Assembly (NCBI GenBank): GCA_002297965.1
Contig: DBLF01000018.1
Location: 1-21,507, forward strand
Length of the DNA: 21,507 bases
Source of the DNA: Candidatus Segatella papionis
GTDB lineage: Bacteria; Bacteroidota; Bacteroidia; Bacteroidales; Bacteroidaceae
Direction of reading: 5' to 3'
A model generated the notes under the pieces. That model was not told the DNA's origin. It did not search any database and saw nothing but the letters and a program-made list of their open reading frames with translations. How positions within the stretch are numbered: the first letter of the stretch is position 1; each line of letters begins with the position of its first letter. The position numbers and the translations under genes are program-made. This document shows positions 1 to 6,752 of the stretch, in pieces.

Positions 1-1937
1 GTCAACTTCTTGCCTTCCTCGCCACCGAAGATATTGATCATGCCTTCCACGTTCTTCGCCAGTCGGCTCTGATAGTGGGTAGCCACTGGGATGATGTGGT
101 TCATCGAGAGATCGCCCATCACACGAGCCTCAATCTGAATCTTCTTGGTATAGGTCTCCCACTTCACCTCGTTGCGCGCCTTGAGCTCGCTCTCGCTCAT
201 CACGTTGGTCTTGGCAAACATCTCGATGCTCTCCTTGTCGAGATAACGGTCGAACACCACTGGGCAAGAAGCCTCACAGTCCAAGCCACGCTTCTTAGCC
301 TCTTCCTTCCATTCGTCGCTATAGCCGTTGCCATCGAAGCGAATAGGCTTGCAGGTCTTGATGTCCTCGCGTACAATATCTATAATGGCGGAAGTCTGGT
401 CTTCGCCCTTGGCTATCAAGGCGTCTACACGAGCCTTGAAGTTTTCGAGTGCCTCAGCCACGGCAGCGTTGAGCACGATGAGCGCAGAGGCGCAGTTAGC
501 CTCACTACCTACGGCACGGAACTCGAAGCGATTGCCCGTGAAGGCGAATGGAGAGGTACGGTTGCGGTCGGTGTTATCTATCATCAACTCCGGAATCTCA
601 GGGATGTCCAGCTCCATTCCCTTCTTGCCAGCGAGGGCGAAGAGTTCGTCCTTGTCAGCCTTCTCGATATGGTTGAGCAGGTCGGTGAGCTGCTTGCCGA
701 GGAAGGAAGAGATGATGGCAGGTGGTGCCTCGTTGGCACCCAGTCGATGCGCATTGGTAGCACTCATGATAGATGCTTTCAAGAGACCGTTGTGCTTATA
801 CACACCCATCAAGGTTTCTACGATGAAGACTACGAAACGGAGGTTGTCCTCCGGGGTCTTGCCAGCGGCATGGAGCAAGATACCTGTATCGGTACAGAGA
901 CTCCAGTTGTTGTGCTTACCTGAGCCATTCACACCCGCAAATGGTTTCTCGTGCAACAAGACACGGAAGCTATGCTTGTGAGCCACACGCTTCATGAGGC
1001 TCATCAAGAGCATATTATGGTCAACGGCAAGGTTGCACTCCTCGTAGATAGGAGCAAGCTCGAATTGATTAGGAGCCACCTCGTTATGACGGGTCTTACA
1101 AGGGATGCCGAGTTCGAGGGCCTGGATTTCCAAATCCTTCATGAATGCCTGCACACGCTCAGGGATGGTACCGAAATAGTGGTCGTCCATCTGCTGGTTC
1201 TTTGCCGAGTCGTGTCCCATGAGGGTACGGCCCGTGAGCATCAAGTCTGGGCGAGCCGAATAGAGACTCTCATCCACGAGGAAGTACTCCTGCTCCCAGC
1301 CCAGGTTGGTCTGTACCTTCTTCACGTTAGGATAGAAGTAGTGGCACACCTCGGTAGCCGCCTCGCTCAGTGTATGGAGCGAACGGAGCAGAGGAGCCTT
1401 GTAGTCCAAAGCCTCACCGGTATAGGAAATAAAGATGGTAGGGATACAAAGGGTATCGTCGATGATGAACACAGGCGATGTAGGGTCCCAGGCAGAATAG
1501 CCACGAGCCTCGAAGGTATTGCGGATACCGCCGTTAGGGAACGAGCTGGCATCAGGTTCTTGCTGAACGAGCAACTTGCCGGAGAATTCCTCTATCATAC
1601 CACCCTTTCCGTCATGCTCCACGAAGGCATCGTGCTTCTCGGCAGTGCCCTCGGTCAATGGCTGGAACCAGTGTGTGTAGTGAGTTACTCCGTTTTCCTC
1701 AGCCCAAAGCTTCATGCCCGCAGCCACGGCATCGGCGATGGAACGATCCAGACGAGTACCGTTGTCTATCACATCGACGAGTTTCTCATACACGTCGCTT
1801 GGCAGATACTTGTACATCTTCTGGCGGTTGAATACATACTTGGCGAAGTACTCCGAAGGGCGCACCTTTGGAGTCTCCACCTCTACAGGTCTTTTCTTAA
1901 AGGCCTCGGCTACAACCTCAAATCTCAAATTAGCCAT
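1..1937 (-). CDS. glnN: Glutamine synthetase type III, 3' end outside window
   Basis: This is the ATP-dependent enzyme that joins ammonia to glutamate to make glutamine in the cytoplasm. Reading the minus strand from the ATG at 1937 gives MANLRFEVVAEAFKKRP, and the frame stays open for 645 codons to the window edge. The type III family is usually about 730 residues, so roughly the last 80 are missing. Visible signatures are GWEQEYFLVD, the glycine-rich NGSGKH at residues 337-342, and NRTSPFAFTGNRFEFR, which matches the type III form of the active-site block. The gene is monocistronic at its 5' side: a Bacteroidota -7 box lies 36 nt before the ATG, and a 38-bp palindrome sits directly upstream of that box. 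The identification as type III rather than type I rests on the N-terminal extension and these motifs. Confidence 0.96.
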   Translation of the reverse strand, partial: MANLRFEVVAEAFKKRPVEVETPKVRPSEYFAKYVFNRQKMYKYLPSDVYEKLVDVIDNGTRLDRSIADAVAAGMKLWAEENGVTHYTHWFQPLTEGTAEKHDAFVEHDGKGGMIEEFSGKLLVQQEPDASSFPNGGIRNTFEARGYSAWDPTSPVFIIDDTLCIPTIFISYTGEALDYKAPLLRSLHTLSEAATEVCHYFYPNVKKVQTNLGWEQEYFLVDESLYSARPDLMLTGRTLMGHDSAKNQQMDDHYFGTIPERVQAFMKDLEIQALELGIPCKTRHNEVAPNQFELAPIYEECNLAVDHNMLLMSLMKRVAHKHSFRVLLHEKPFAGVNGSGKHNNWSLCTDTGILLHAAGKTPEDNLRFVVFIVETLMGVYKHNGLLKASIMSATNAHRLGANEAPPAIISSFLGKQLTDLLNHIEKADKDELFALAGKKGMELDIPEIPELMIDNTDRNRTSPFAFTGNRFEFRAVGSEANCASALIVLNAAVAEALENFKARVDALIAKGEDQTSAIIDIVREDIKTCKPIRFDGNGYSDEWKEEAKKRGLDCEASCPVVFDRYLDKESIEMFAKTNVMSESELKARNEVKWETYTKKIQIEARVMGDLSMNHIIPVATHYQSRLAKNVEGMINIFGGEEGKKL

Positions 1938-1972
1938 TCTTCTTTTACTGTTTAATTATAAGTTTGCGGGTG

Positions 1973-1980
1973 CAAAGGTA
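1973..1980 (-). promoter_or_regulatory. Bacteroidota -7 promoter box of glnN
   Basis: On the minus strand this reads TACCTTTG followed by CA, an exact match to the TAnnTTTG box used by the Bacteroidota primary sigma factor. The expected start of transcription is near 1966, giving a leader of about 30 nt. No TTTG is present at the usual distance upstream; that position falls in the centre of the palindrome at 1983-2020. Confidence 0.7.
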
Positions 1981-1982
1981 CG

Positions 1983-2020
1983 AAATAATTGGCAAAATGC
2001 TAGCGTTTTGCCAATTATTT
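1983..2020. repeat. 38-bp palindrome upstream of the glnN -7 box (possible operator)
   Basis: Two 15-nt arms, AAATAATTGGCAAAA and TTTTGCCAATTATTT, are perfect reverse complements. They flank TGCTAGCG, whose inner GCTAGC is itself palindromic, so only one pair of the 19 mismatches. Relative to the inferred glnN start the palindrome spans about -17 to -54. It lacks a T tract on either side, which argues against an intrinsic terminator and for a protein-binding site. The regulator is unknown. Confidence 0.65.
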
Positions 2021-2033
2021 ACGCAAAAACACA

Positions 2034-2075
2034 TAAAAAAACGATCCCTTGCGACATTTTACAGCCGCAAGGGAT
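2034..2075 (-). terminator. Intrinsic terminator after the beta-barrel gene
   Basis: The 10-bp stem ATCCCTTGCG / CGCAAGGGAT (2044-2053 with 2066-2075) has a 12-nt loop. On the minus strand it is followed by CGTTTTTT. It begins a few bases after the stop codon at 2081-2083. A T-rich run also follows on the plus strand, so it may work both ways. Confidence 0.85.
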
Positions 2076-2080
2076 TCTTT

Positions 2081-2881
2081 TTATAAGATTCTGCCCACAA
2101 TCTGGAGTTTGAGCACAGGATAGAATTTCCAGTTATCGATGAACTTGGAAATGTCGTCAGCATCCTTTCCCATCGAGTCATTCAAGGCTTGCTTGACATC
2201 CACTTCCTCTCCATTCTGATAAACCTTCAAGCTACCCATGAATTGGCATCCCAATTCCCAGCGGAAACCCAAGCGGTTCTTTGGCACCAAACGTCCGAAG
2301 CCCAAGCCCAAATATGGGCGGAAATTATTGCATCGAATGTCTCCGTGAACATCACAATTTTCATCTAGCTTTATGTTATAGTCGTCAAGATTCACGCTTA
2401 CATGGTCTAGTATCGTTTGCTTGTAAGCTGGATACTGATTGATAAGATTTTGCAGTTCATCACTATGTCCGCTCAACTTTGCGATTTTTGCACCGCCAAA
2501 GGAGAAGCCACCCGAAACGAAAAACTTGCTGTTTCCTCCAAATGGATAGACGTTTGCCTTCACATTTACCGCCGTGCGAGAAAAATCCGCCTTCACATTC
2601 ATCTCATTCGGAATAGAAACCTGTTGTCCTTGTATATTTACCGACTCATCTACAGCAAGATCCACTTCTGTATCAATCTTCAAGATAGAAGGCAAGATGC
2701 TCACACCAGCCTCAACCTCAAAGAAATTGGAGAGCGGTGCAGCCACACCAATATTGATTCCTTCCGTACCGACACCAGCATTGAGTCCCACATGATTGAA
2801 CAGGGATCTTTGAAACTGTGCGAAGCCACTTGTCGCAAACATCAGGCTACAAATAGCCACCATTACCATTCTTCTCATCAT
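2081..2881 (-). CDS. Predicted outer-membrane beta-barrel protein, function unknown
   Basis: The 266-residue product begins MMRRMVMVAICSLMFATSGF and continues AQ, a clear signal peptide of about 21 residues. The rest alternates short amphipathic strands and turns, for example GLNAGVGTEGINIGVAAP, FFVSGGFSFGG and RPYLGLGFGR, as expected for a small porin-like or OmpA-like outer-membrane barrel. The chain ends IVGRIL, so the usual C-terminal aromatic residue is absent. A central hydrophilic part (residues about 130-180) contains two cysteines, in ENCDVHGDIRCNN, that could form a disulfide in a periplasmic or surface loop. The gene follows the MORN-repeat gene with a 52-nt gap and no terminator between them, so they are probably cotranscribed. 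I do not recognise a specific family. A start at the fifth codon (MVMVAIC) is also possible. Confidence 0.72.
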   Translation of the reverse strand: MMRRMVMVAICSLMFATSGFAQFQRSLFNHVGLNAGVGTEGINIGVAAPLSNFFEVEAGVSILPSILKIDTEVDLAVDESVNIQGQQVSIPNEMNVKADFSRTAVNVKANVYPFGGNSKFFVSGGFSFGGAKIAKLSGHSDELQNLINQYPAYKQTILDHVSVNLDDYNIKLDENCDVHGDIRCNNFRPYLGLGFGRLVPKNRLGFRWELGCQFMGSLKVYQNGEEVDVKQALNDSMGKDADDISKFIDNWKFYPVLKLQIVGRIL

Positions 2882-2933
2882 ACTATAAAAATCTTAAAAG
2901 TTAGTACTCTCTATATCAAATTATATTGAAAAA

Positions 2934-4241
2934 CTATTTTTTCTTGCCTACCTTCCACTCAAAGAGATAATCTATGCCCTTGATCTTCACCTTGACAAAA
3001 AGGTCTGCCACCTTGCGGTCGGACGTATAGAGATACCCCGACACCACCTCTCCCGGGTGGATGGTCGTACGCTCCAAATACCCCAAATCTTCTGGCATTT
3101 TCTCAGAATACTTCATACGATTTCCCGCCTCCAGTTGCTGCATCTTGCAAATACGCATCTGGAAATTCTTCAAGGTGTTAGACGTACCTGCATCAAATAC
3201 CTGAGCGCCCAAGTTGGCATTGACATTATTCTCACGCTCCACCTGGACTACAGCCTTGTTCTTGACAGATCGTTTAGCCACTTTCTTCTTAAACTTCAGA
3301 ATCTTCTTGTCGTACTCGTCTGCACCAACTAGTTCGAAGTTCTTGCGTTTTCCTCCTTTCATCTCATAGATTTCTATCTCGGCTGGATCAATATCTACAT
3401 TGATCATACTCTTGTTGACAATGAAGACCCCTATCTCACGATAATCGCCTATGTTCTCATCGACCATGGAATTGCTGACACCCACAATAAGACCATTCTT
3501 GTTATAATAAGGCCAAGCTACTCCGTTCTTGTATTCCGTGAGTATCTCGTCTGGTGATGGAGTCTCCAAGACCGGCTGATGGTCTGTAATGGAATACTTA
3601 GAGTAATTGCCGTCGGCATCTACCACGACATAATACCCTTCCGTAACATCATTTTTATAAGGAGTAAGGGTACAAACGCGCCCATCTTCGGAGAAAGAAG
3701 CACCAACCCCCATTTTCTTGCCGTCTGTCATAAAATAATGTTCACGCACATTGCCATTGCTATAGTAAGTGGTATGTTCACCTGTCAGCTTGTTCGCCTG
3801 ATAGGTTTTCTGCTCTTCCAACTTGCCATTCTTAAAATACGAGGTTACCGTACCGACGAACTCGCTCTTTGCATCATCCATTTTGTCGAGCAAGACAAAG
3901 CTACCCTCACCTTGCAGTTCACCACTCATATAGTAGGTTCGAAACTCCTTTACTGCCGAAGAATCAGCAGGATAGAGTGCCAACCGATAATAATTGGCGA
4001 AAGCCTTGTTGGAGGTAACCTTCCAATTTTTGTTGTAGTAGATAGTATCCAGTCGGTCTTGCGGCACAGGGGGTGCTACGGGAGCCACCACCTCTTGCGC
4101 CACAGGCGCAGGCTCTACAACAGTTGCAGACTCAACCTTTGCGGTTTTCTTCACTTTCTTCGCTTTTTGAGCGTATCCCACTTGTCCCAAGAAGAGGGAA
4201 ATCATCACCATCATGATGACAGAATGCTTTTTTCTCACCAT
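2934..4241 (-). CDS. Exported MORN-type repeat protein, function unknown
   Basis: The 435-residue product starts MVRKKHSVIMMVMISLFLGQ and has a signal peptide ending near GYAQ (residue 24). Next come a lysine-rich stretch (26-36) and a proline/valine/alanine-rich linker (about 38-62). Residues about 100-190 carry repeats of the MORN_2 or YwqK type: YYMSGELQGEGSF, YFKNGKLEEQKTY, YYSNGNVREHYF and a degenerate fourth unit. In Bacteroidota such repeats occur in many exported proteins and do not by themselves show a toxin-antitoxin role. The C-terminal half (about 230-435) contains mixed beta segments and a very basic patch, KKILKFKKKVAKRS, and has no family that I recognise. The gene is first in a probable two-gene unit with the beta-barrel gene and has its own promoter. 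The ATG at 4239-4241 fits the signal peptide well. Confidence 0.75.
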   Translation of the reverse strand: MVRKKHSVIMMVMISLFLGQVGYAQKAKKVKKTAKVESATVVEPAPVAQEVVAPVAPPVPQDRLDTIYYNKNWKVTSNKAFANYYRLALYPADSSAVKEFRTYYMSGELQGEGSFVLLDKMDDAKSEFVGTVTSYFKNGKLEEQKTYQANKLTGEHTTYYSNGNVREHYFMTDGKKMGVGASFSEDGRVCTLTPYKNDVTEGYYVVVDADGNYSKYSITDHQPVLETPSPDEILTEYKNGVAWPYYNKNGLIVGVSNSMVDENIGDYREIGVFIVNKSMINVDIDPAEIEIYEMKGGKRKNFELVGADEYDKKILKFKKKVAKRSVKNKAVVQVERENNVNANLGAQVFDAGTSNTLKNFQMRICKMQQLEAGNRMKYSEKMPEDLGYLERTTIHPGEVVSGYLYTSDRKVADLFVKVKIKGIDYLFEWKVGKKK

Positions 4242-4369
4242 ACCTTAATCTTACTTTTAAACAATGTGTTTACATAACAAAAGGCATCACAGAAAGAAAT
4301 CCATCGGCATAACGATTCTCGAGCTCTTTTGCTATGTTCATTTTACCTATCATTTTTACTATCGCTTTG

Positions 4370-4400
4370 CAAAGATAATGATTTTTGAGCAAACCAACAA
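4370..4400 (-). promoter_or_regulatory. Promoter of the MORN/beta-barrel gene pair
   Basis: The minus strand carries TATCTTTG at 4377-4370, matching TAnnTTTG, followed by CAAAG. A TTG at 4400-4398 lies 20 nt upstream, close to the spacing expected for the -33 element. The leader to the ATG at 4241 would be about 120 nt. Confidence 0.55.
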
Positions 4401-4577
4401 TTTTTCTAAGCACTTTTATCAATCGAAGCACTTCCATCTTACACTTTAATAGCACACATCGGAAACGGATAAGCAACAAAATCAACATCATAAACACGAT
4501 TTCACGCCGAATAAGCACAAAAAAACAAATAATAACCTACCAAAGTATTTTCGCAAATTATTCAAGATTTATAGAGG

Positions 4578-4621
4578 ATAAATAAAATATGGGGCCAACA
4601 TAGGAAAGCTGACCCCATATT
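4578..4621 (-). terminator. Intrinsic terminator after the GH51 gene
   Basis: AATATGGGG (minus strand, from 4621) pairs with CCCCATATT (ending 4586), and the stem extends inward through a few more pairs including G-T. It is followed by TTATTTATCC. It lies about 40 nt after the GH51 stop codon. Confidence 0.75.
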
Positions 4622-4631
4622 ACTATATAAT

Positions 4632-4668
4632 TAATATTCTTAGAAGCATAAATAATATTCTTAGAAGC
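4632..4668. repeat. Short direct repeat covering the GH51 stop codon
   Basis: The 16-mer TAATATTCTTAGAAGC occurs at 4632-4647 and 4653-4668 with a period of 21 nt. The second copy contains the last codon and stop codon of the GH51 gene; the first copy lies just beyond it. This looks like a local tandem duplication of the gene's 3' end. Confidence 0.7.
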
Positions 4669-6601
4669 GATATACCACGAAGCTATTCGCCTTCATCTTT
4701 ACATTCAAGACATTGCCATTAGCTTGGGCATCCGATACAACAGGAACAACTACGTTCTTGTTGTCGATCTTGTTTTCTGCCTGAATATCATCAGCATGGA
4801 GAACTGTCATCTTACCTGCCTTCAAGTTCTTCAAGCCATTGAAGGTAACGTTAATTTCCTTCTCCTCGTTAGAGGTGTTGGCAATCTTCACGATGTAGCT
4901 CTTGGTGTTCTTGTCGTAGCAAGCAGAAGCATACAAACCATTCTCACCAGCCACTACCTTGCCATTCTCAGTGAGTTTCAACACATTGGTACCCTTGTTC
5001 AAACCGTAGAGCTGCTGTACATAATAGTTAGCTGAGCGAACAGAGCTCAAGTTGTCGAACCAAATGAGGTCTGGGCGCCACTGCCATCCCTCGACATGGG
5101 CGAAGAGAGGAGCATATGTAGCCTGATAAACCACGTCGGCATTGCGCTCCAAGCCTGTCATAAATGCAGCCTCAGAGAGTGCTGCCTCCCAAGAGTTAGG
5201 GTCGTGCTTGGCATGAGCCGCATATTCACCAGCGAACACCTTAGGACCCTTGCGGTCGTAGTTGTCATAACGCTTGGCGTTGTCGCGGAACCATTCAGGG
5301 CTCTTATAGTAATGCTCATCCACCAAATCTACGCCGAGCTTGCGCATCTGCTCCCAGCCATAGTCAAAGTCCTTGCCATCGGCAGAAGGACCAGATGAAC
5401 CACAAATCTTCATCTTAGGATACTTGGCACGAATCTGCTTGATGAACTCCTGGAGACGCTCTGGATACATAGGTCCCCACTGCTCGTTACCAATACCAAT
5501 CTGCTTCAGATTGAATGGAGCTGGATGTCCCATGTCGGCACGGAGCTTACCCCACTTAGAGGTAACAGGACCATTGGCAAACTCGATGAGGTCGAGTGCA
5601 TCGTCAATATAGCTCTGAAGATCCTTCAATGCCACGTGGGCGTTAGGATCCTTGTCGTCGTTCTGATACTGACAAGCCAGACCTACGGAAAGGATTGGCA
5701 ATGGCTCTGCGCCAATCTTCTCAGAGAGGAGGAAGTACTCATAGAATCCCAAGCCCAAGCTCTGATAGTAGTTAGGGAAGAGGCGATGTGGGAAGGTGTC
5801 GCGCCAACGGTTCTCGTTCAATGGACGATTCTCTGGAGCGCCCACAGAGTTTTTCCACTCATAGCGAGTGTCGAGGTCGGTACCCTCTACGATACATCCG
5901 CCTGGGAAACGGAAGATGCCTGGCTTCAAGTCAGCCAAGTCCTGTACGAGGTCGGCACGAAGACCATGCCAGTTGTCCTCTGGGAAGAGAGAGATGTGGT
6001 CGAGATCCACGCTCTCGCTGCCTTTTTCCAAATATACACGCATCAAGCCCTTGGCGTCTGTCTGAGGAGAAGTCAAGGTAGCGGTATGTTTCTGCCACTT
6101 GTTGTTGGTTATCTCGATGGTCTGCTTGGCTATGACATCGTTCTTGGAGTTGACAAGTTCCACGCGAATCTTGCCACTCTTGCCATCCAAGAAATGGAGG
6201 CGACCATATACAGTGAAGTCGTACTTCATGTCCTTCTTCAATCCCATGCCGAAGAAACCACGGTTTTCAAGACCCGTCTGCTTCTCCTTGGCGCCAGCGC
6301 TCTCCAACGTTACATAGTGAGGGTTGCGCTCGAAGGCTGGCTTCAAGTCGTTGACGGTGACATTACCAAATGTATTCCATCCCATCAAGCGCTGTGGAAA
6401 CTCAAAAGAGCGGTTCTCCACCATCTCTGCATAGAGACCTCCATCAGCTCCGAAGTTGATATCCTCGAAGAAGATACCATACATGGTTGGCTGAATTTCT
6501 ACTCCAGGCTTGTTGGCCTGTACTGTGAACTGATGCTGTGCGAAGGCTCCGAGAGAGGACATCGCCAACAGTGCGGCTGCGAAAATCTTTGCTTTTTTCA
6601 T
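4661..6601 (-). CDS. GH51 alpha-L-arabinofuranosidase, exported
   Basis: This retaining exo-enzyme of 646 residues should remove alpha-L-arabinofuranose side chains from arabinogalactan, arabinan or arabinoxylan oligosaccharides. A signal peptide (MKKAKIFAAALLAMSSLGAF, then AQ) ends near residue 22; there is no lipobox, so the periplasm is the likely location. Residues about 30-75 (MYGIFFEDINFGADGGLYAE) begin the family core. Residues about 85-205 look like an inserted carbohydrate-binding module of the CBM4/9 type, as in many Bacteroidota GH51 enzymes. The catalytic barrel follows: the acid/base is Glu373 in IGNEQWG and the nucleophile is Glu459 in VFAGEYA. A C-terminal beta-sandwich ends SFVVYRF. 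The gene is downstream of the GH2 gene but is separated from it by a terminator and has its own -7 box, so it can be transcribed independently. Confidence 0.95.
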   Translation of the reverse strand: MKKAKIFAAALLAMSSLGAFAQHQFTVQANKPGVEIQPTMYGIFFEDINFGADGGLYAEMVENRSFEFPQRLMGWNTFGNVTVNDLKPAFERNPHYVTLESAGAKEKQTGLENRGFFGMGLKKDMKYDFTVYGRLHFLDGKSGKIRVELVNSKNDVIAKQTIEITNNKWQKHTATLTSPQTDAKGLMRVYLEKGSESVDLDHISLFPEDNWHGLRADLVQDLADLKPGIFRFPGGCIVEGTDLDTRYEWKNSVGAPENRPLNENRWRDTFPHRLFPNYYQSLGLGFYEYFLLSEKIGAEPLPILSVGLACQYQNDDKDPNAHVALKDLQSYIDDALDLIEFANGPVTSKWGKLRADMGHPAPFNLKQIGIGNEQWGPMYPERLQEFIKQIRAKYPKMKICGSSGPSADGKDFDYGWEQMRKLGVDLVDEHYYKSPEWFRDNAKRYDNYDRKGPKVFAGEYAAHAKHDPNSWEAALSEAAFMTGLERNADVVYQATYAPLFAHVEGWQWRPDLIWFDNLSSVRSANYYVQQLYGLNKGTNVLKLTENGKVVAGENGLYASACYDKNTKSYIVKIANTSNEEKEINVTFNGLKNLKAGKMTVLHADDIQAENKIDNKNVVVPVVSDAQANGNVLNVKMKANSFVVYRF

Positions 6602-6658
6602 TCTATCGTTATTGTTGTTTTATAGGTTTAAATTACCATTATATGATTATATCGGTTG

Positions 6659-6666
6659 CAAAGATA
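6659..6666 (-). promoter_or_regulatory. -7 promoter box of the GH51 gene, joined to the GH2 terminator
   Basis: The minus strand reads TATCTTTG followed by CA, an exact TAnnTTTG match. Transcription would start near 6652, about 50 nt before the ATG. The bases immediately upstream are the T tract and stem of the GH2 terminator, so the -33 position lies inside that hairpin and no clear TTTG is present there. Confidence 0.65.
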
Positions 6667-6667
6667 C

Positions 6668-6697
6668 AAAAAATCCACCCGATTGGGGGTGGATTTT
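6668..6697 (-). terminator. Intrinsic terminator after the GH2 gene
   Basis: An 11-bp stem, AAAATCCACCC with GGGTGGATTTT (6687-6697 with 6670-6680 on the minus strand), has a 6-nt loop and continues into a TTTTTT run. It begins 55 nt after the GH2 stop codon and ends 1 nt before the GH51 -7 box. Confidence 0.85.
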
Positions 6698-6752
6698 CTG
6701 TTCAAATATATTGGATTATAGTTACAATCCAGTTTTTTCTATCGTTTTTTCT

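Larger units (their letters stand above)
4242..4660. other. AT-rich intergenic region without a convincing gene
   Basis: This gap holds the promoter of the MORN/beta-barrel pair, the terminator of the GH51 gene and a short duplicated sequence. Small ORFs exist on both strands (for example 4270-4518 minus). Their products are low-complexity and rich in Leu, Ile, Lys and Asn, as expected from AT-rich DNA, and the minus-strand one overlaps the promoter. I see no RNA gene here. Confidence 0.6.

Noticed and set aside
951..1955. Plus-strand ORFs at 75-923, 328-981 and 951-1955
   Set aside because: All are antisense to glnN, whose minus-strand frame is continuous to the window edge and carries the family motifs.
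1983..2020. Palindrome as an intrinsic terminator
   Set aside because: Neither strand has a T run after the stem, and a proper terminator for the upstream gene already lies at 2034-2075.
2934..4241. MORN_2/YwqK repeats as evidence of a toxin-antitoxin system
   Set aside because: The name comes from one annotated member. This protein is exported and has no toxin partner nearby, so the repeats are only a structural clue.
4270..4518. 82-codon minus-strand ORF in the intergenic region
   Set aside because: The product is a low-complexity mix of Leu, Ile, Lys and Met, and the ORF overlaps the promoter of the MORN-repeat gene.
5525..6625. 366-codon plus-strand ORF opposite the GH51 gene
   Set aside because: It overlaps the complete GH51 gene, including catalytic-domain codons, and shows no protein family features.
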